Source: an uncultured Selenomonadaceae bacterium
GTDB taxonomy: Bacteria; Bacillota; Negativicutes; Selenomonadales; Selenomonadaceae
Length of the DNA stretch: 34,181 nt
Assembly (NCBI GenBank): GCA_902778455.1
Contig: CACYXR010000031.1
Span: 1 to 34,181 of the forward strand
Direction: 5' to 3'
Shown here: positions 8,310-18,059 of the stretch, piece after piece
How the letters are laid out: each line of letters begins with the position of its first letter
Numbering within the stretch: the stretch's first letter is position 1
Program-made: the position numbers and the translations under genes
Notes under the pieces: model-generated
Database searches by the model: none
What the model saw: only the letters and a program-made list of their open reading frames with translations
What the model was told of the DNA's origin: nothing

Positions 8310-9770
8310 ATGGAACAAAAAGAACTTCAATCCATCTGGGAAAAGACATTGGAAAAAATCCGCGATACGATCACTGAAAGCGAATGCCAAAGATGGCTGA
8401 TACCGATCGTCCCTCTCACTTTGGATGAAAACACTTTCTCTCTCGGCGTTCCCAATGATTTTTCCCTTCATTATATAAAGGATCATTATATTCCTTTTAT
8501 CAAGGATGCCGTCCGCGACGTCATCGGAAGGACTGTCGAAATCAACATCACGACGACGCCGAAAACGGCGGAACCTGAAGCGGAAGAACAGGCGCAGACT
8601 GAAAACGACGACGTAAAATATGAAGTCAAAACTTCCCAGACTTCTCTTTTTACCGCCGGTCACCCCCAGTCCGAGGAATCCCCGTATGTTTCGAATTCCC
8701 ATTTCGCTCCGGTCATGCCCGGCGACCATTCTTCCCTGAAGGAAAAATATACTTTCGACAATTTCGTTCGCGGAAATTCGAACCAGATGGCCCATGCCTC
8801 GGCGCTTGCCATCGCGGAGCTGACCGTTTCCAGATCGCCCCGGCTCGACAAATACAATCCTCTTTTCCTATACAGCGGCGTGGGGCTCGGGAAAACGCAT
8901 CTGATGCACGCTATCGGAAACTACATCCTCGAGAAAAGTCCCAATATGCGCGTCCTTTATATTTCCAGCGAAAAATTCCTGAACGACTTTATCGCTTCCA
9001 TCCGGGAAGGCAAGCCGGAAGAATTCCAAAGGAAATACCGCAGCATAGACGTCCTCCTGGTGGACGACGTTCAATTCCTCTACACCAAGGAACGCACGCA
9101 GGAAGAATTCTTCCATACCTTTAACGCATTATACGATGCGGACAAGACGATTATCCTGTCCGCCGACCGTCATCCCAGGGAAATCAAGATTATCGAGGAC
9201 AGACTCCGTTCCCGTTTCGAATGGGGTATGACCACGGACATCAAGCCGCCGGATCTCGAGACGCGCATGGCCATCCTGCAGCAAAAGGCCATCCAGGAAA
9301 ATCTCGATATCCCGAACGACGTCTTCTATTTCATCGCGAACCGGGTCAACAGCAATATCCGAGAACTGGAAGGCGCTTTGACCCGCGTGATCGCGCAGGC
9401 CTCGTTCAACCATCAGGACATCACGGTCGAGCTGGCCAGCAAAGCGATGGAAGACGTCTATCCGACAGAGCAGAAGAAAACCATCACGCTGGAACTGATC
9501 CAGGACATGACCGCTTCCTATTTCAAAATCACGACCAGCGATCTCCTTTCCAAGAACCGCAAACAGGAGCTGGCGCTGGCTCGTCAGGTGGCCATGTACC
9601 TATGCCGCGAGCTGACCAACGCGTCGCTGCCGCAGATTGGCGAACGTTTCGGAAAGCTGCACCATACAACAGTCATGCACGCCCACGACAAGATCACGAA
9701 GAAACGTCAGGAAAGCGCCCAATTTGATAAATCCATCAATGAATTGATCGAAAGAATACAGAAAATGTAA
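8310..9770 (+). CDS. dnaA: Chromosomal replication initiator DnaA
   Basis: The AAA+ protein that binds DnaA boxes, melts oriC and loads the helicase. It is 486 aa. Domain I covers about 1-85 and a variable acidic linker about 86-140. The AAA+ core has Walker A GVGLGKTH (190-197), Walker B LLVDDVQF (about 249-256) and a sensor region with DRLRSRFEWG. The C-terminal helix-turn-helix carries the DnaA signature around LHHTTVMHAHDKI. The start at 8310 has only a weak AGGTG site ten bases upstream. The linker is long compared with the 446-aa B. subtilis protein. It is flanked on both sides by DnaA boxes. Confidence 0.98.
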   Translation: MEQKELQSIWEKTLEKIRDTITESECQRWLIPIVPLTLDENTFSLGVPNDFSLHYIKDHYIPFIKDAVRDVIGRTVEINITTTPKTAEPEAEEQAQTENDDVKYEVKTSQTSLFTAGHPQSEESPYVSNSHFAPVMPGDHSSLKEKYTFDNFVRGNSNQMAHASALAIAELTVSRSPRLDKYNPLFLYSGVGLGKTHLMHAIGNYILEKSPNMRVLYISSEKFLNDFIASIREGKPEEFQRKYRSIDVLLVDDVQFLYTKERTQEEFFHTFNALYDADKTIILSADRHPREIKIIEDRLRSRFEWGMTTDIKPPDLETRMAILQQKAIQENLDIPNDVFYFIANRVNSNIRELEGALTRVIAQASFNHQDITVELASKAMEDVYPTEQKKTITLELIQDMTASYFKITTSDLLSKNRKQELALARQVAMYLCRELTNASLPQIGERFGKLHHTTVMHAHDKITKKRQESAQFDKSINELIERIQKM

Positions 9771-9783
9771 GTTCTGTTTTTCT

Positions 9784-9863
9784 TGTGGAAAATATGAGAA
9801 CCGGAATGTATATAGAGTGTGCATAAATTATATTTTCCATTTCCTTTGTGATTATGTGGATAT
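9784..9863 (-). promoter_or_regulatory. Cluster of near-consensus DnaA boxes downstream of dnaA
   Basis: Three minus-strand 9-mers match TTATCCACA at 8 of 9 positions: 9784-9792 (TTTTCCACA), 9818-9826 (TTATGCACA) and 9855-9863 (ATATCCACA). Another 8/9 match (10003-10011) overlaps the dnaN ribosome-binding site. They lead into the unwinding element. Confidence 0.75.
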
Positions 9864-9929
9864 AAAGAACCCTGTTTCAACATTTTTATGAACAGGGGAA
9901 AAATCATAGAATATAAACCTTCCCGCATC

Positions 9930-9990
9930 GTATTCACATTTCCACACTGCCTATTACTACTACTACTAAATTTTAATATATTATTATCAT
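9930..9990 (+). other. Basal origin unwinding system: tandem DnaA boxes, GC cluster, DnaA-trio, AT-rich tract
   Basis: Two abutting 7/9 DnaA boxes (9930-9938, 9938-9946) are followed by a short GC cluster (CTGCC). Then comes a run of TACTACTACTACT (about 9954-9967), which is 3'-GAT-5' repeated on the other strand. An AT-only stretch lies beyond. This is the arrangement described for B. subtilis oriC, where DnaA spreads along DnaA-trios to open the duplex. It places the replication start between dnaA and dnaN. Confidence 0.85.
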
Positions 9991-10013
9991 AATAAAACAA
10001 GGGGTGGATAATC

Positions 10014-11129
10014 TTGAAATTTTCCTGCCTGAAATCGGAACTTGTACAAGCCCTTCAAATCGCGGGCCGTTCCGTTGCCAGTAAACCGCAGACTCCCATA
10101 TTGTCCGGAATATATTTGAACGCGAATGATGGTACACTGGAAGTGCAGGCTACGGATTATGAAGTCGGCGTAATCCTTCAGGTTAAAGCCGAAGTTGAAA
10201 AAGAGGGAGAAATCGTAGTTTCCGGCCGATATTTCTACGAGGTTGTACGGACGCTGCCGAACGAAGAAGTCGTGGTCGAATACGATCGCTCTACAGAGAT
10301 TATAAAAATTTCTTCCGGAAAATCCACTTTCACGCTTTTGAGCATGAAGGCGGCGGATTTCCCGAAAATCACGCATATCCGGGAGGGAAAGAGATTCACG
10401 ATCAACAGTGTCGTACTGAAAGAACTGATCCGTCGAACCATCTTTTCCTGCGCGACGGACGAAACGCGTCCCCTCTTTATGGGAACCCTGCTGGAGGTAG
10501 AGGGAAACAAGGCCCGTATGGTGGCCACGAATTCCCATCGTCTGGCTTTTGACGAGGGGCGTATTGAAAGCGAGATGGCCGAGCTTCGTCAGTATGTGAT
10601 CCCAAAGCGGATCCTGGAGGAAGTCCAGCATATCCTGTCTTCCGAAATCCCGGAAAAAGTGGAAGTCACCTGCACGCAGAGCGAAATGAGCTTCAAGACG
10701 GAACGCCTTTATATCACGACGCGTCTGATCGAAGGCAGATATCCCGAATACCGTCGTGCGATCCCTTCTGAATTCTCAAAGAGAGTCATACTTTCGACTG
10801 CCGAATTTCTTTCGGCGGTTTCCCGCGTAGGTTTGATTGCCCGTTCTTCGGAATACAATACGATCAAGCTGATGTTCAATATGGGAGAGGTCCATATCTA
10901 TTCCGACAATCCGGTAGTCGGAAAAGCGGAAGAGACGGTGCAAGCTTCCATTGAAGGCGAAGATATAGGAATTGCTTTTAATTCTTCGTATTTGATCGAC
11001 GTCCTGAAAATCCTGAACAGTGAATCTTTTATCCTGGAATTGAATGATTCTCTGAAGCCGGCTCTTATCCGCGAGCCGGACAATGAGGATTTTCTCTATG
11101 TCATCACACCCGTACGCACAAAAAATTGA
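10014..11129 (+). CDS. dnaN: DNA polymerase III beta subunit (sliding clamp)
   Basis: The ring-shaped processivity clamp of the replicative polymerase. The 371 aa are typical and comprise three repeated clamp folds. The N-terminus MKFSCLKSELVQALQIAGR and the motif ATNSHRLAFDEG near 170 are characteristic. The protein ends YVITPVRTKN, near the usual PIR/PVR C-terminus. It begins with TTG at 10014, six bases after AAGGGGTGG. That site also contains a DnaA-box-like 9-mer, so DnaA occupancy could touch dnaN translation or transcription. Confidence 0.97.
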   Translation: MKFSCLKSELVQALQIAGRSVASKPQTPILSGIYLNANDGTLEVQATDYEVGVILQVKAEVEKEGEIVVSGRYFYEVVRTLPNEEVVVEYDRSTEIIKISSGKSTFTLLSMKAADFPKITHIREGKRFTINSVVLKELIRRTIFSCATDETRPLFMGTLLEVEGNKARMVATNSHRLAFDEGRIESEMAELRQYVIPKRILEEVQHILSSEIPEKVEVTCTQSEMSFKTERLYITTRLIEGRYPEYRRAIPSEFSKRVILSTAEFLSAVSRVGLIARSSEYNTIKLMFNMGEVHIYSDNPVVGKAEETVQASIEGEDIGIAFNSSYLIDVLKILNSESFILELNDSLKPALIREPDNEDFLYVITPVRTKN

Positions 11130-11142
11130 TGGGGATCATGTC

Positions 11143-11364
11143 ATGGAACATGTTTCAATACAGACGGAGAATATACAGCTCGACCAGTTTTTGAAGCTGG
11201 CCGGCGCAGTGGAGACAGGGGGCGCCGTCAAGCCTTTGCTGCTGGACGGCTGCATTTTTGTCAACGGCGTGCGGGAGACGGCGCGGAGAAAAAAGCTTTT
11301 TGACGGCGACGTCGTATTGATAAAGACGGACGACGGAGACCGGGAATATCAGGTTTCAAAATGA
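11143..11364 (+). CDS. yaaA: S4-domain RNA-binding protein (YaaA family)
   Basis: A small single-domain S4 protein found between dnaN and recF in many Firmicutes; its role is not settled (ribosome-related binding is suspected). I start at 11143 (73 aa, MEHVSIQTENIQLDQFLKLA), the family length. The frame back to 11083 overlaps dnaN. The S4 core reads QFLKLAGAVETGG...VNG...GDVV. Its end overlaps recF by 4 nt (ATGA), giving coupling. Confidence 0.88.
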   Translation: MEHVSIQTENIQLDQFLKLAGAVETGGAVKPLLLDGCIFVNGVRETARRKKLFDGDVVLIKTDDGDREYQVSK

Positions 11365-12464
11365 ATATCAAGCGGCTGGAACTAAAAAATTTCAGAAATT
11401 ACAAGGACGAGACGATTGAGCTGCCGTCCGGCGCCAGTGTTTTTCTCGGTCAAAATGCGCAGGGAAAGACGAATATCCTGGAGGCGGTTTATTACGCGGC
11501 GCTCGGACGTTCCCACCGGACTTCGGCGGATATGGAGCTCGTTCGCTGGGATGAAGGGGAAGCGCTTCTTTCTTTGGACTTTTTCAGGATGAGCGCTGAA
11601 AATAAACTGGAATTCAGGTTTTTCAGGGACAGCCGGCGAAAGATTTTCAGAAACGGCGCTCCTATCCGCATGAAAGATCTGGTTGGAACAATCAATGTAG
11701 TTTTATTTTCTCCCGAGGATCTTTTCCTGATCAAGGGAGCTCCGGCAGGGCGGCGGCGTTTTCTCGATATGGAAATATCACAGGCCGATCCGTCTTATTT
11801 TTATGATCTTGCCGTTTATACGAGACTTCTGACGCAGAGGAACACTTTGCTGAAGCGTGTCCGGGACGGGGAAGCAGATGAAAGCGAGATTCCGCTCTGG
11901 GATGTTCAAATCGTTCCCAGAGCGGTCAATTTAATTAAAAAGCGAATCGATACCGTGAAAAAATTGGATGAACTGGCTTCCGGGACGCAGCGGGAAATTT
12001 CCGGCGGCAGGGAAAAGCTTTCCCTCCGTTATGAATTGCACGGCGCGGACGGAGACATGACAAAAGATCTCTTTTCGTGGTATAATGAGAAGCTGGCGGA
12101 ATCGCTGCGGCTGGATATTGTCAGGGGCGTGACGCGTTTCGGGCCGCATCGGGACGATTTGGCGTTCTTTGTCAACGGAACCGATCTCCGGGCTTTCGGG
12201 TCGCAGGGACAGCAGCGTACCGGAGTACTCTCGCTGAAGCTGGCGGAGCTGGCTTTTTTCAAAGAGGAAACGGGTGAATATCCGATCTTGCTTTTAGACG
12301 ATGTCATGAGCGAATTGGACCGCGACCGCAGGGAAAAGCTGCTTTCCTTCATCCGCGGGGAAAAAATGCAGGCGTTGATTACTGCGACGGATGAGGCTTA
12401 TTTCCCGTCAGGCTCCTTTGAGAATTTTTTTTGTGTCTCGCATGGGACGGTGACGGCGAGATGA
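11361..12464 (+). CDS. recF: DNA replication and repair protein RecF
   Basis: An SMC-like ATPase that loads RecA on gapped DNA with RecOR. It is 367 aa. The N-terminal Walker A is GQNAQGKTN (about 30-38), the ABC-type signature region has FGSQGQQRT (about 276-284), and Walker B is ILLLDDVMSELD (about 310-321). All are normal. It overlaps both neighbours by 4 nt (ATGA), so yaaA, recF and the next gene are translationally coupled. Confidence 0.97.
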   Translation: MNIKRLELKNFRNYKDETIELPSGASVFLGQNAQGKTNILEAVYYAALGRSHRTSADMELVRWDEGEALLSLDFFRMSAENKLEFRFFRDSRRKIFRNGAPIRMKDLVGTINVVLFSPEDLFLIKGAPAGRRRFLDMEISQADPSYFYDLAVYTRLLTQRNTLLKRVRDGEADESEIPLWDVQIVPRAVNLIKKRIDTVKKLDELASGTQREISGGREKLSLRYELHGADGDMTKDLFSWYNEKLAESLRLDIVRGVTRFGPHRDDLAFFVNGTDLRAFGSQGQQRTGVLSLKLAELAFFKEETGEYPILLLDDVMSELDRDRREKLLSFIRGEKMQALITATDEAYFPSGSFENFFCVSHGTVTAR

Positions 12465-13378
12465 AATACGGAAAGACGGCGGAGAATTCCGCACGGGCGA
12501 AGCAGACGGAAAGAATCACGGAAGCTCTGTCGCGGTTCGTGGATTCTCTTGCACAGAAAAAATCATATCAGATACAGCTTTTGATTTATTATTGGCAGGA
12601 GATTGTCGGACCTTCGATCGCAGGTCATGTCCGTCCGGTCCGTATGGATTTCAGGACTCTCTTCTTGGCGGCAGACGCTCCCGTATGGGCAAACGAGCTT
12701 CGATATATGGAAAGAGAGCTGATCGATAAGATCAACGCTTTCGTATGCGAAGAGCTCGTCAGCGAGATCAGGTTTTGCCCTCCAAGGGAAAAGATCTCGG
12801 ATTGGCGGCGTGAAAAAGAAGAACTGCCGCCGGAAATCATTCAGCCGAAAAAAGAGGAGTATGAAAAAACCTCTTCTTTTGTTTCGGAGATCGAAAACGA
12901 CGCTCTCCGTACGGCGGCATCCCGTGCGCTGGCGCAAAATTTCGCGCGCCGCCGTTCCCTTCGGGAGGAAGGATGGCATACCTGCGCATGCTGCGATCGG
13001 CTCGTGCCCGCAAAAGATACGTATTGTGCTTTTTGCGGACAGAAAAAGAAAGAAGAGAAGGAAAAAGACGTTCGCCGGCTTTTGCTTCGTGAACCGTGGC
13101 TGCACGGTTATGAAGTCAGCCGTATACTCGATTGTCCGCCTGAATTTGTACTCAGGGAGAGAGTTTCCCTTTTGCGGATGTTTCTTTCCCGCGTCCGTCA
13201 GGGGGACGAGACAAGCGAAGACGCAAAACGGCTTGTCATGCTTTTTGCCTCGGTAAGACCGGAGGATTTGACGGAGCAGTTCATGAAAAAAAGCCTTCAA
13301 CGGCTGAGATTCGATTTATTGTCCGAGCACGGAACAAAAGAAGGCAATAAAAAAGCCGTCCGGAAGTCGGGGGAATAA
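12461..13378 (+). CDS. DUF721/DciA-like protein with C-terminal zinc ribbon
   Basis: The N-terminal part (about 15-110) has the DUF721 pattern: WQEIVGPSIAGHVRPVRM, then L.LAADAPVWANELRYME. DUF721 includes DciA, the ancestral bacterial helicase loader. The protein is 305 aa, much longer than plain DUF721 proteins. Its middle holds a two-pair cysteine motif, CACC and CAFC about 15 residues apart, a probable zinc ribbon, followed by a Lys/Glu-rich stretch. The end is helical and Arg-rich, and I do not recognise it. I start at 12461, which overlaps recF by ATGA; the frame to 12431 is not needed. Its place in the dnaA-gyrB cluster supports a replication role. Confidence 0.75.
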   Translation: MKYGKTAENSARAKQTERITEALSRFVDSLAQKKSYQIQLLIYYWQEIVGPSIAGHVRPVRMDFRTLFLAADAPVWANELRYMERELIDKINAFVCEELVSEIRFCPPREKISDWRREKEELPPEIIQPKKEEYEKTSSFVSEIENDALRTAASRALAQNFARRRSLREEGWHTCACCDRLVPAKDTYCAFCGQKKKEEKEKDVRRLLLREPWLHGYEVSRILDCPPEFVLRERVSLLRMFLSRVRQGDETSEDAKRLVMLFASVRPEDLTEQFMKKSLQRLRFDLLSEHGTKEGNKKAVRKSGE

Positions 13379-13380
13379 AA

Positions 13381-13623
13381 ATGTTTCTGCATCTTGGCGG
13401 CGATTTTTCCGTCCGCGTCAGCGAAGTCATTTCTGTCCAGGATTATAAATGCCTGACCGAGACGGAGGAAGGGCGGAAATTTTTGACGGACGCAAAGGAG
13501 AAAACAGAAAATGTCTCGGACGGAAAAATTAAATCCGTCGTCGTGACAGATAATAAGATTTATTTTTCCAAGCTTTCGCCCGGAACCTTGAAAAAACGCG
13601 TCGAAGATTTAAGGAACCACTGA
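13381..13623 (+). CDS. remB: Extracellular matrix regulator RemB-like (DUF370)
   Basis: This 80-aa protein matches B. subtilis YaaB/RemB, found between recF and gyrB and involved there in biofilm matrix control. It starts MFLHLGGDFSVRVSEVI; the middle has IKSVVVTDNKIYFSKLSP and the end is TLKKRVEDL. GGGGGA precedes the ATG, two bases after the upstream stop. The last codons and the TGA stop (Arg-Asn-His-stop) lie inside the terminal 20-mer of the repeat element beginning at 13611, so the element supplies the C-terminus. Confidence 0.9.
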   Translation: MFLHLGGDFSVRVSEVISVQDYKCLTETEEGRKFLTDAKEKTENVSDGKIKSVVVTDNKIYFSKLSPGTLKKRVEDLRNH

Positions 13624-13817
13624 ATAAGTCCCTCCGCGAAACAGTCCACTGGACTATTTCGCTACCGTGTCTTTTTCCGCCTGTCGTTGTCAAATCCCTC
13701 TCGACGTAGCGATGCTACGCCTTCGAGGCGTGATATGCCACTGGCATGTCACGTCCTCGACAGTCGAAAAAATCCCTCGACAGATGCGAAGTTGAGATCC
13801 ATATCGGAAAAGTGCCT
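13611..13817. repeat. Interspersed repeat element, copy 1 (remB-gyrB gap)
   Basis: It begins with the terminal 20-mer AAGGAACCACTGAATAAGTC (13611-13630). It shares with copy 2 about 95 bp, including AGTCCACTGGACT (13643-13655). It shares with the inverted copy 3 the blocks CTTTTTCCGCCTGTCG, AATCCCTCTCGACGTAGCGA and GACAGTCGAAAAAATCCCTC. Its centre can fold into several hairpins (around CGTAGCGATGCTACG and GTGATATGCCACTGGCATGTCAC). The far end is degenerate, stopping near 13817 just before the gyrB ribosome-binding site. It encodes no protein and looks like a MITE. Confidence 0.8.
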
Positions 13818-13821
13818 TTGA

Positions 13822-15873
<2,052 letters not shown>

Positions 15874-15876
15874 ATA

Positions 15877-15927
15877 GAAAAATGGTTGTCCACAAGAAAA
15901 TCATCTTTTGTGGACAACCATTTTTTT
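15877..15927. terminator. Bidirectional terminator between gyrB and the convergent gene
   Basis: An 18-bp perfect stem (AAAAATGGTTGTCCACAA with its complement at 15908-15925) is flanked by A and T runs. It serves gyrB on the plus strand and the leftward gene ending at 15937. Confidence 0.9.
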
Positions 15928-15936
15928 GATGGCAGG

Positions 15937-16494
15937 TTAGCTTTCGCTCCACGGCAATCTTATGTTTGGCAATTCCTGTATCATCCCATCTTGGAAATCA
16001 TAAGAAATGCCTTGGTCATCAAGTTCTTTTTGAAAAGCATTCACATACATCGGACTGTGGAACTTTTGTATAAAATCAAAGGTGAACTTTCCGTTTACGG
16101 CAGATATCTGAATCGTTAAAGGTAGCGAGTTATAGCTCCAAAGATGAAATTCCCTCACATACTTTTCGGCTTCGCCGAAATTTGCTTTTCCCACATAGCT
16201 GATACAGGCTGTTCCCGCGCGGCTTGCCATTTCATCGACAGACGCCGCCATGCCGATTCTTTTCTCCGTAACGACGGGGCTCGGATTGTCCACGAAAAGG
16301 AATTCGTTCCCGTTTTCCTGAAGCCGCACGCAGAAATAGGGATAACGCTTCATGGTGATGTCCACCGCATACCTGAGCGCCGCGGCGTCGACCATGTCCC
16401 GCATTCGCATTCTGATTCGCATGGAATACGGATGATTTTTTTTCGATTTGTAAAGAGGCAAGATTTCCGTAAACAGCTTTTGTTCCATGCGCAC
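15937..16494 (-). pseudogene. Internally deleted condensation/acetyltransferase-like protein
   Basis: A continuous 185-codon frame, probably starting at GTG 16494 (GAGGGAGA upstream) or ATG 16488. Residues 1-80 look like the beginning of an alcohol-acetyltransferase/condensation-superfamily protein (AVDITMKRYPYFCVRLQENG). Residues 95-175 look like the end of one (ISYVGK, then LPLTIQISAVNGKFTFDFIQ, then MYVNAFQKELDDQGI). Family members are about 400-480 aa, and the middle with the catalytic His motif is missing. The join is near residue 85-92. I infer an in-frame internal deletion, so the protein is probably not an active enzyme. It might still be made, since the frame is intact. The family match is from memory of the pattern. 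Confidence 0.5.
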
Positions 16495-16602
16495 ACGTCT
16501 CCCTCTTGGATTAACTATATTCTACCATTTTGCCCGAGATTCCGGCGACACAAAAGAAGCAACGCCGAGAAAGGTCTAACGTACTCCAGTATATCCTGTT
16601 GG

Positions 16603-17031
16603 TTACGGCACATCTTCTTCATTGACCGCGTTCAATAACTCATCCAAGGTAATCGCCGCCAAGTCATCCATCATGTGCTGTTTTATCTTTTCCAGTCTTG
16701 TTCCCAGCACACGGTGGATATTCCTGCCCACGGGGCATTGGGGATTTGGGTTTTCTTGGAAGTGAAACAAATCTTCCTCTTCTTCCACCGCCCGAAAGAC
16801 ATCCAGCAACGTGATGTCCTTCGGGCTTCTTGTCAGTTTCGCTCCCCCCACGCCCGCCGCGACTTCCACCAACCCCGCCGTTCGGAGCTGTCCCAAGGTC
16901 TTTCGTATGATGACCGGATGAACATTGACGCTCCCTGCGAGGAAAGTGGATGTGGTCTTGTATTTCCCTTGGAATTTCTCGATACACAACAAGATGTGGG
17001 TGGCCACGGGAAGACGAACGGAAAATTGCAT
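16603..17031 (-). CDS. Rrf2-family transcriptional regulator (YwnA-like)
   Basis: A 142-aa winged-helix DNA-binding protein. The start at 17031 (MQFSVRLPVATHILLCIEKF) has AGGAGGG seven bases upstream; the longer frame to 17097 runs through the promoter. The recognition region reads HPVIIRKTLGQLRTAGLVEV, followed by the G-G wing (AGVGGAKLTRSP) and DVFRAVE. Fe-S members such as IscR have three clustered cysteines. Here only CPVG remains in that region, so it is probably not an Fe-S sensor. It is divergent from sirTM, and its own promoter overlaps one of the TGTAA-N9-TTACA sites. I infer that it controls itself, the sirTM-macrodomain operon and the cupin gene. Confidence 0.88.
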   Translation of the reverse strand: MQFSVRLPVATHILLCIEKFQGKYKTTSTFLAGSVNVHPVIIRKTLGQLRTAGLVEVAAGVGGAKLTRSPKDITLLDVFRAVEEEEDLFHFQENPNPQCPVGRNIHRVLGTRLEKIKQHMMDDLAAITLDELLNAVNEEDVP

Positions 17032-17048
17032 ACGGATTCCCTCCTGAT

Positions 17049-17108
17049 TGTACCTATTGACATTACACCAAACGGGGCTTATAATCCATTGTAACACATA
17101 TTATTACA
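17049..17108 (+). promoter_or_regulatory. sirTM promoter with two operator-like inverted repeats
   Basis: TTGACA (17057-17062), 17 bp, TATAAT (17080-17085): perfect consensus. Site 1A is TGTAC-N9-TTACA (17049-17067) and covers the -35. Site 1B is TGTAA-N9-TTACA (17090-17108) and covers the expected transcription start. The same two sites at nearly the same spacing flank the cupin promoter. This placement suits repression. Confidence 0.85.
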
Positions 17109-17126
17109 TCTATTGTTTTTTGTCAA
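17098..17126 (-). promoter_or_regulatory. Probable promoter of the Rrf2 gene
   Basis: On the minus strand TTGACA (17121-17126), 17 bp, TAATAT (17098-17103). Its -10 box lies inside operator-like site 1B, so a protein bound there would shut both divergent promoters. Confidence 0.6.
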
Positions 17127-17134
17127 CGGATGAT

Positions 17135-17165
17135 GAGCCTCTTAGGGCTTTGCCCTTAGAGGCTC
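17135..17165 (+). other. Stem-loop in the sirTM leader
   Basis: GAGCCTCTTAGGGC (17135-17148) pairs with GCCCTTAGAGGCTC (17152-17165) with one mismatch and a TTT loop. It lies between the predicted start of transcription and the ribosome-binding site. No T run follows, so it is not a classic terminator; an mRNA-stability or attenuation role is possible. Confidence 0.5.
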
Positions 17166-17194
17166 ACATACGAAGCGGAACGTAGGAGGCTGTC

Positions 17195-18043
17195 ATGAAA
17201 GCATCAAAGGAAATTTTTCGGCTGGGAAAGGCCATTGAAAACGCGGATGCCGTCCTGATTGGCGCGGGGGCCGGGCTCAGCGCAGCGGCGGGCTATACTT
17301 ACGCAGGAGAGCGTTTCCAAAAACACTTTGCCGATTTTGCCCGGAAGTATCATTTCCACGATATGTATTCCGGCGGCTTCTTCCCCTATCCCGCCGAAGA
17401 GGAAAAGTGGGCGTTCTGGAGCCGCAACATCTATTGCAACCGCTATGACCAACCGAAAAGCGCGGTACATGAGGCTTTGCTTCATATCGTGCGGGAAAAG
17501 GATTATTTTGTCCTTACCACCAATGTGGATCATCTTTTCCAAAACAACGCTTTTGAAAAAAATCGGCTTTTCTACACCCAAGGCGATTACGGCCTTTGGC
17601 AATGCAAGACGCCCTGCCACGGGAAGACCTACGACAACGAGGATGCCGTGCGCCGCATGATAGCGGAGGAACGGGATATGCGCATACCTACGGAACTCGT
17701 GCCCAAATGCCCTGTCTGCGGCGGGGCGATGGAGATGAACCTGCGCTGCGACGATACCTTTGTGGAAGATGACGGCTGGCGGAAAGCCTCCGAGCGTTAT
17801 CGGGAGTTTCTGGACCGTCACAAGACAGGGCGCATCCTTTATTGGGAACTGGGCGTAGGGATGAACACCCCAGGCATCATCAAGTTTCCTTTCTGGCGCA
17901 TGACGGCGGAGAATCCCGCCGCTGTCTTTGCCACGGTCAATCAAGAAGAATCCTATGTGCCAAAGGAAATCGAATCACGAAGCATTTCTGTCACAGGAGA
18001 CATTCGTGAAGTGCTCGCCCTTTTGGCGGAGCATAAATCTTGA
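17195..18043 (+). CDS. Class-M sirtuin (SirTM), protein ADP-ribosyltransferase type
   Basis: SirTM proteins use NAD+ to ADP-ribosylate a protein partner rather than to deacylate. The 282 aa begin 5 bases after GGAGG. The NAD loop is GAGAGLSAAAG (23-33). The usual sirtuin QN-I-D block is TTNVDH (N110, D112). Where ordinary sirtuins have the catalytic His-Gly, this one has TQGDYG (Q129), the class-M hallmark. Zinc ligands are likely C137, C141 and the later CPVC pair. A macrodomain gene follows 16 bp downstream, the normal pairing of writer and eraser. The GcvH-L carrier and lipoate ligase of the staphylococcal/streptococcal operons are absent here, so the target is unknown. Confidence 0.88.
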   Translation: MKASKEIFRLGKAIENADAVLIGAGAGLSAAAGYTYAGERFQKHFADFARKYHFHDMYSGGFFPYPAEEEKWAFWSRNIYCNRYDQPKSAVHEALLHIVREKDYFVLTTNVDHLFQNNAFEKNRLFYTQGDYGLWQCKTPCHGKTYDNEDAVRRMIAEERDMRIPTELVPKCPVCGGAMEMNLRCDDTFVEDDGWRKASERYREFLDRHKTGRILYWELGVGMNTPGIIKFPFWRMTAENPAAVFATVNQEESYVPKEIESRSISVTGDIREVLALLAEHKS

Positions 18044-18059
18044 CGGGGGAGGAATCTAT

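Noticed and set aside
15886..15917. Inverted DnaA-box-like 9-mers (TTGTCCACA) after gyrB
   Set aside because: They are the two arms of the gyrB terminator stem, match only 8 of 9 and lie far from the origin elements.
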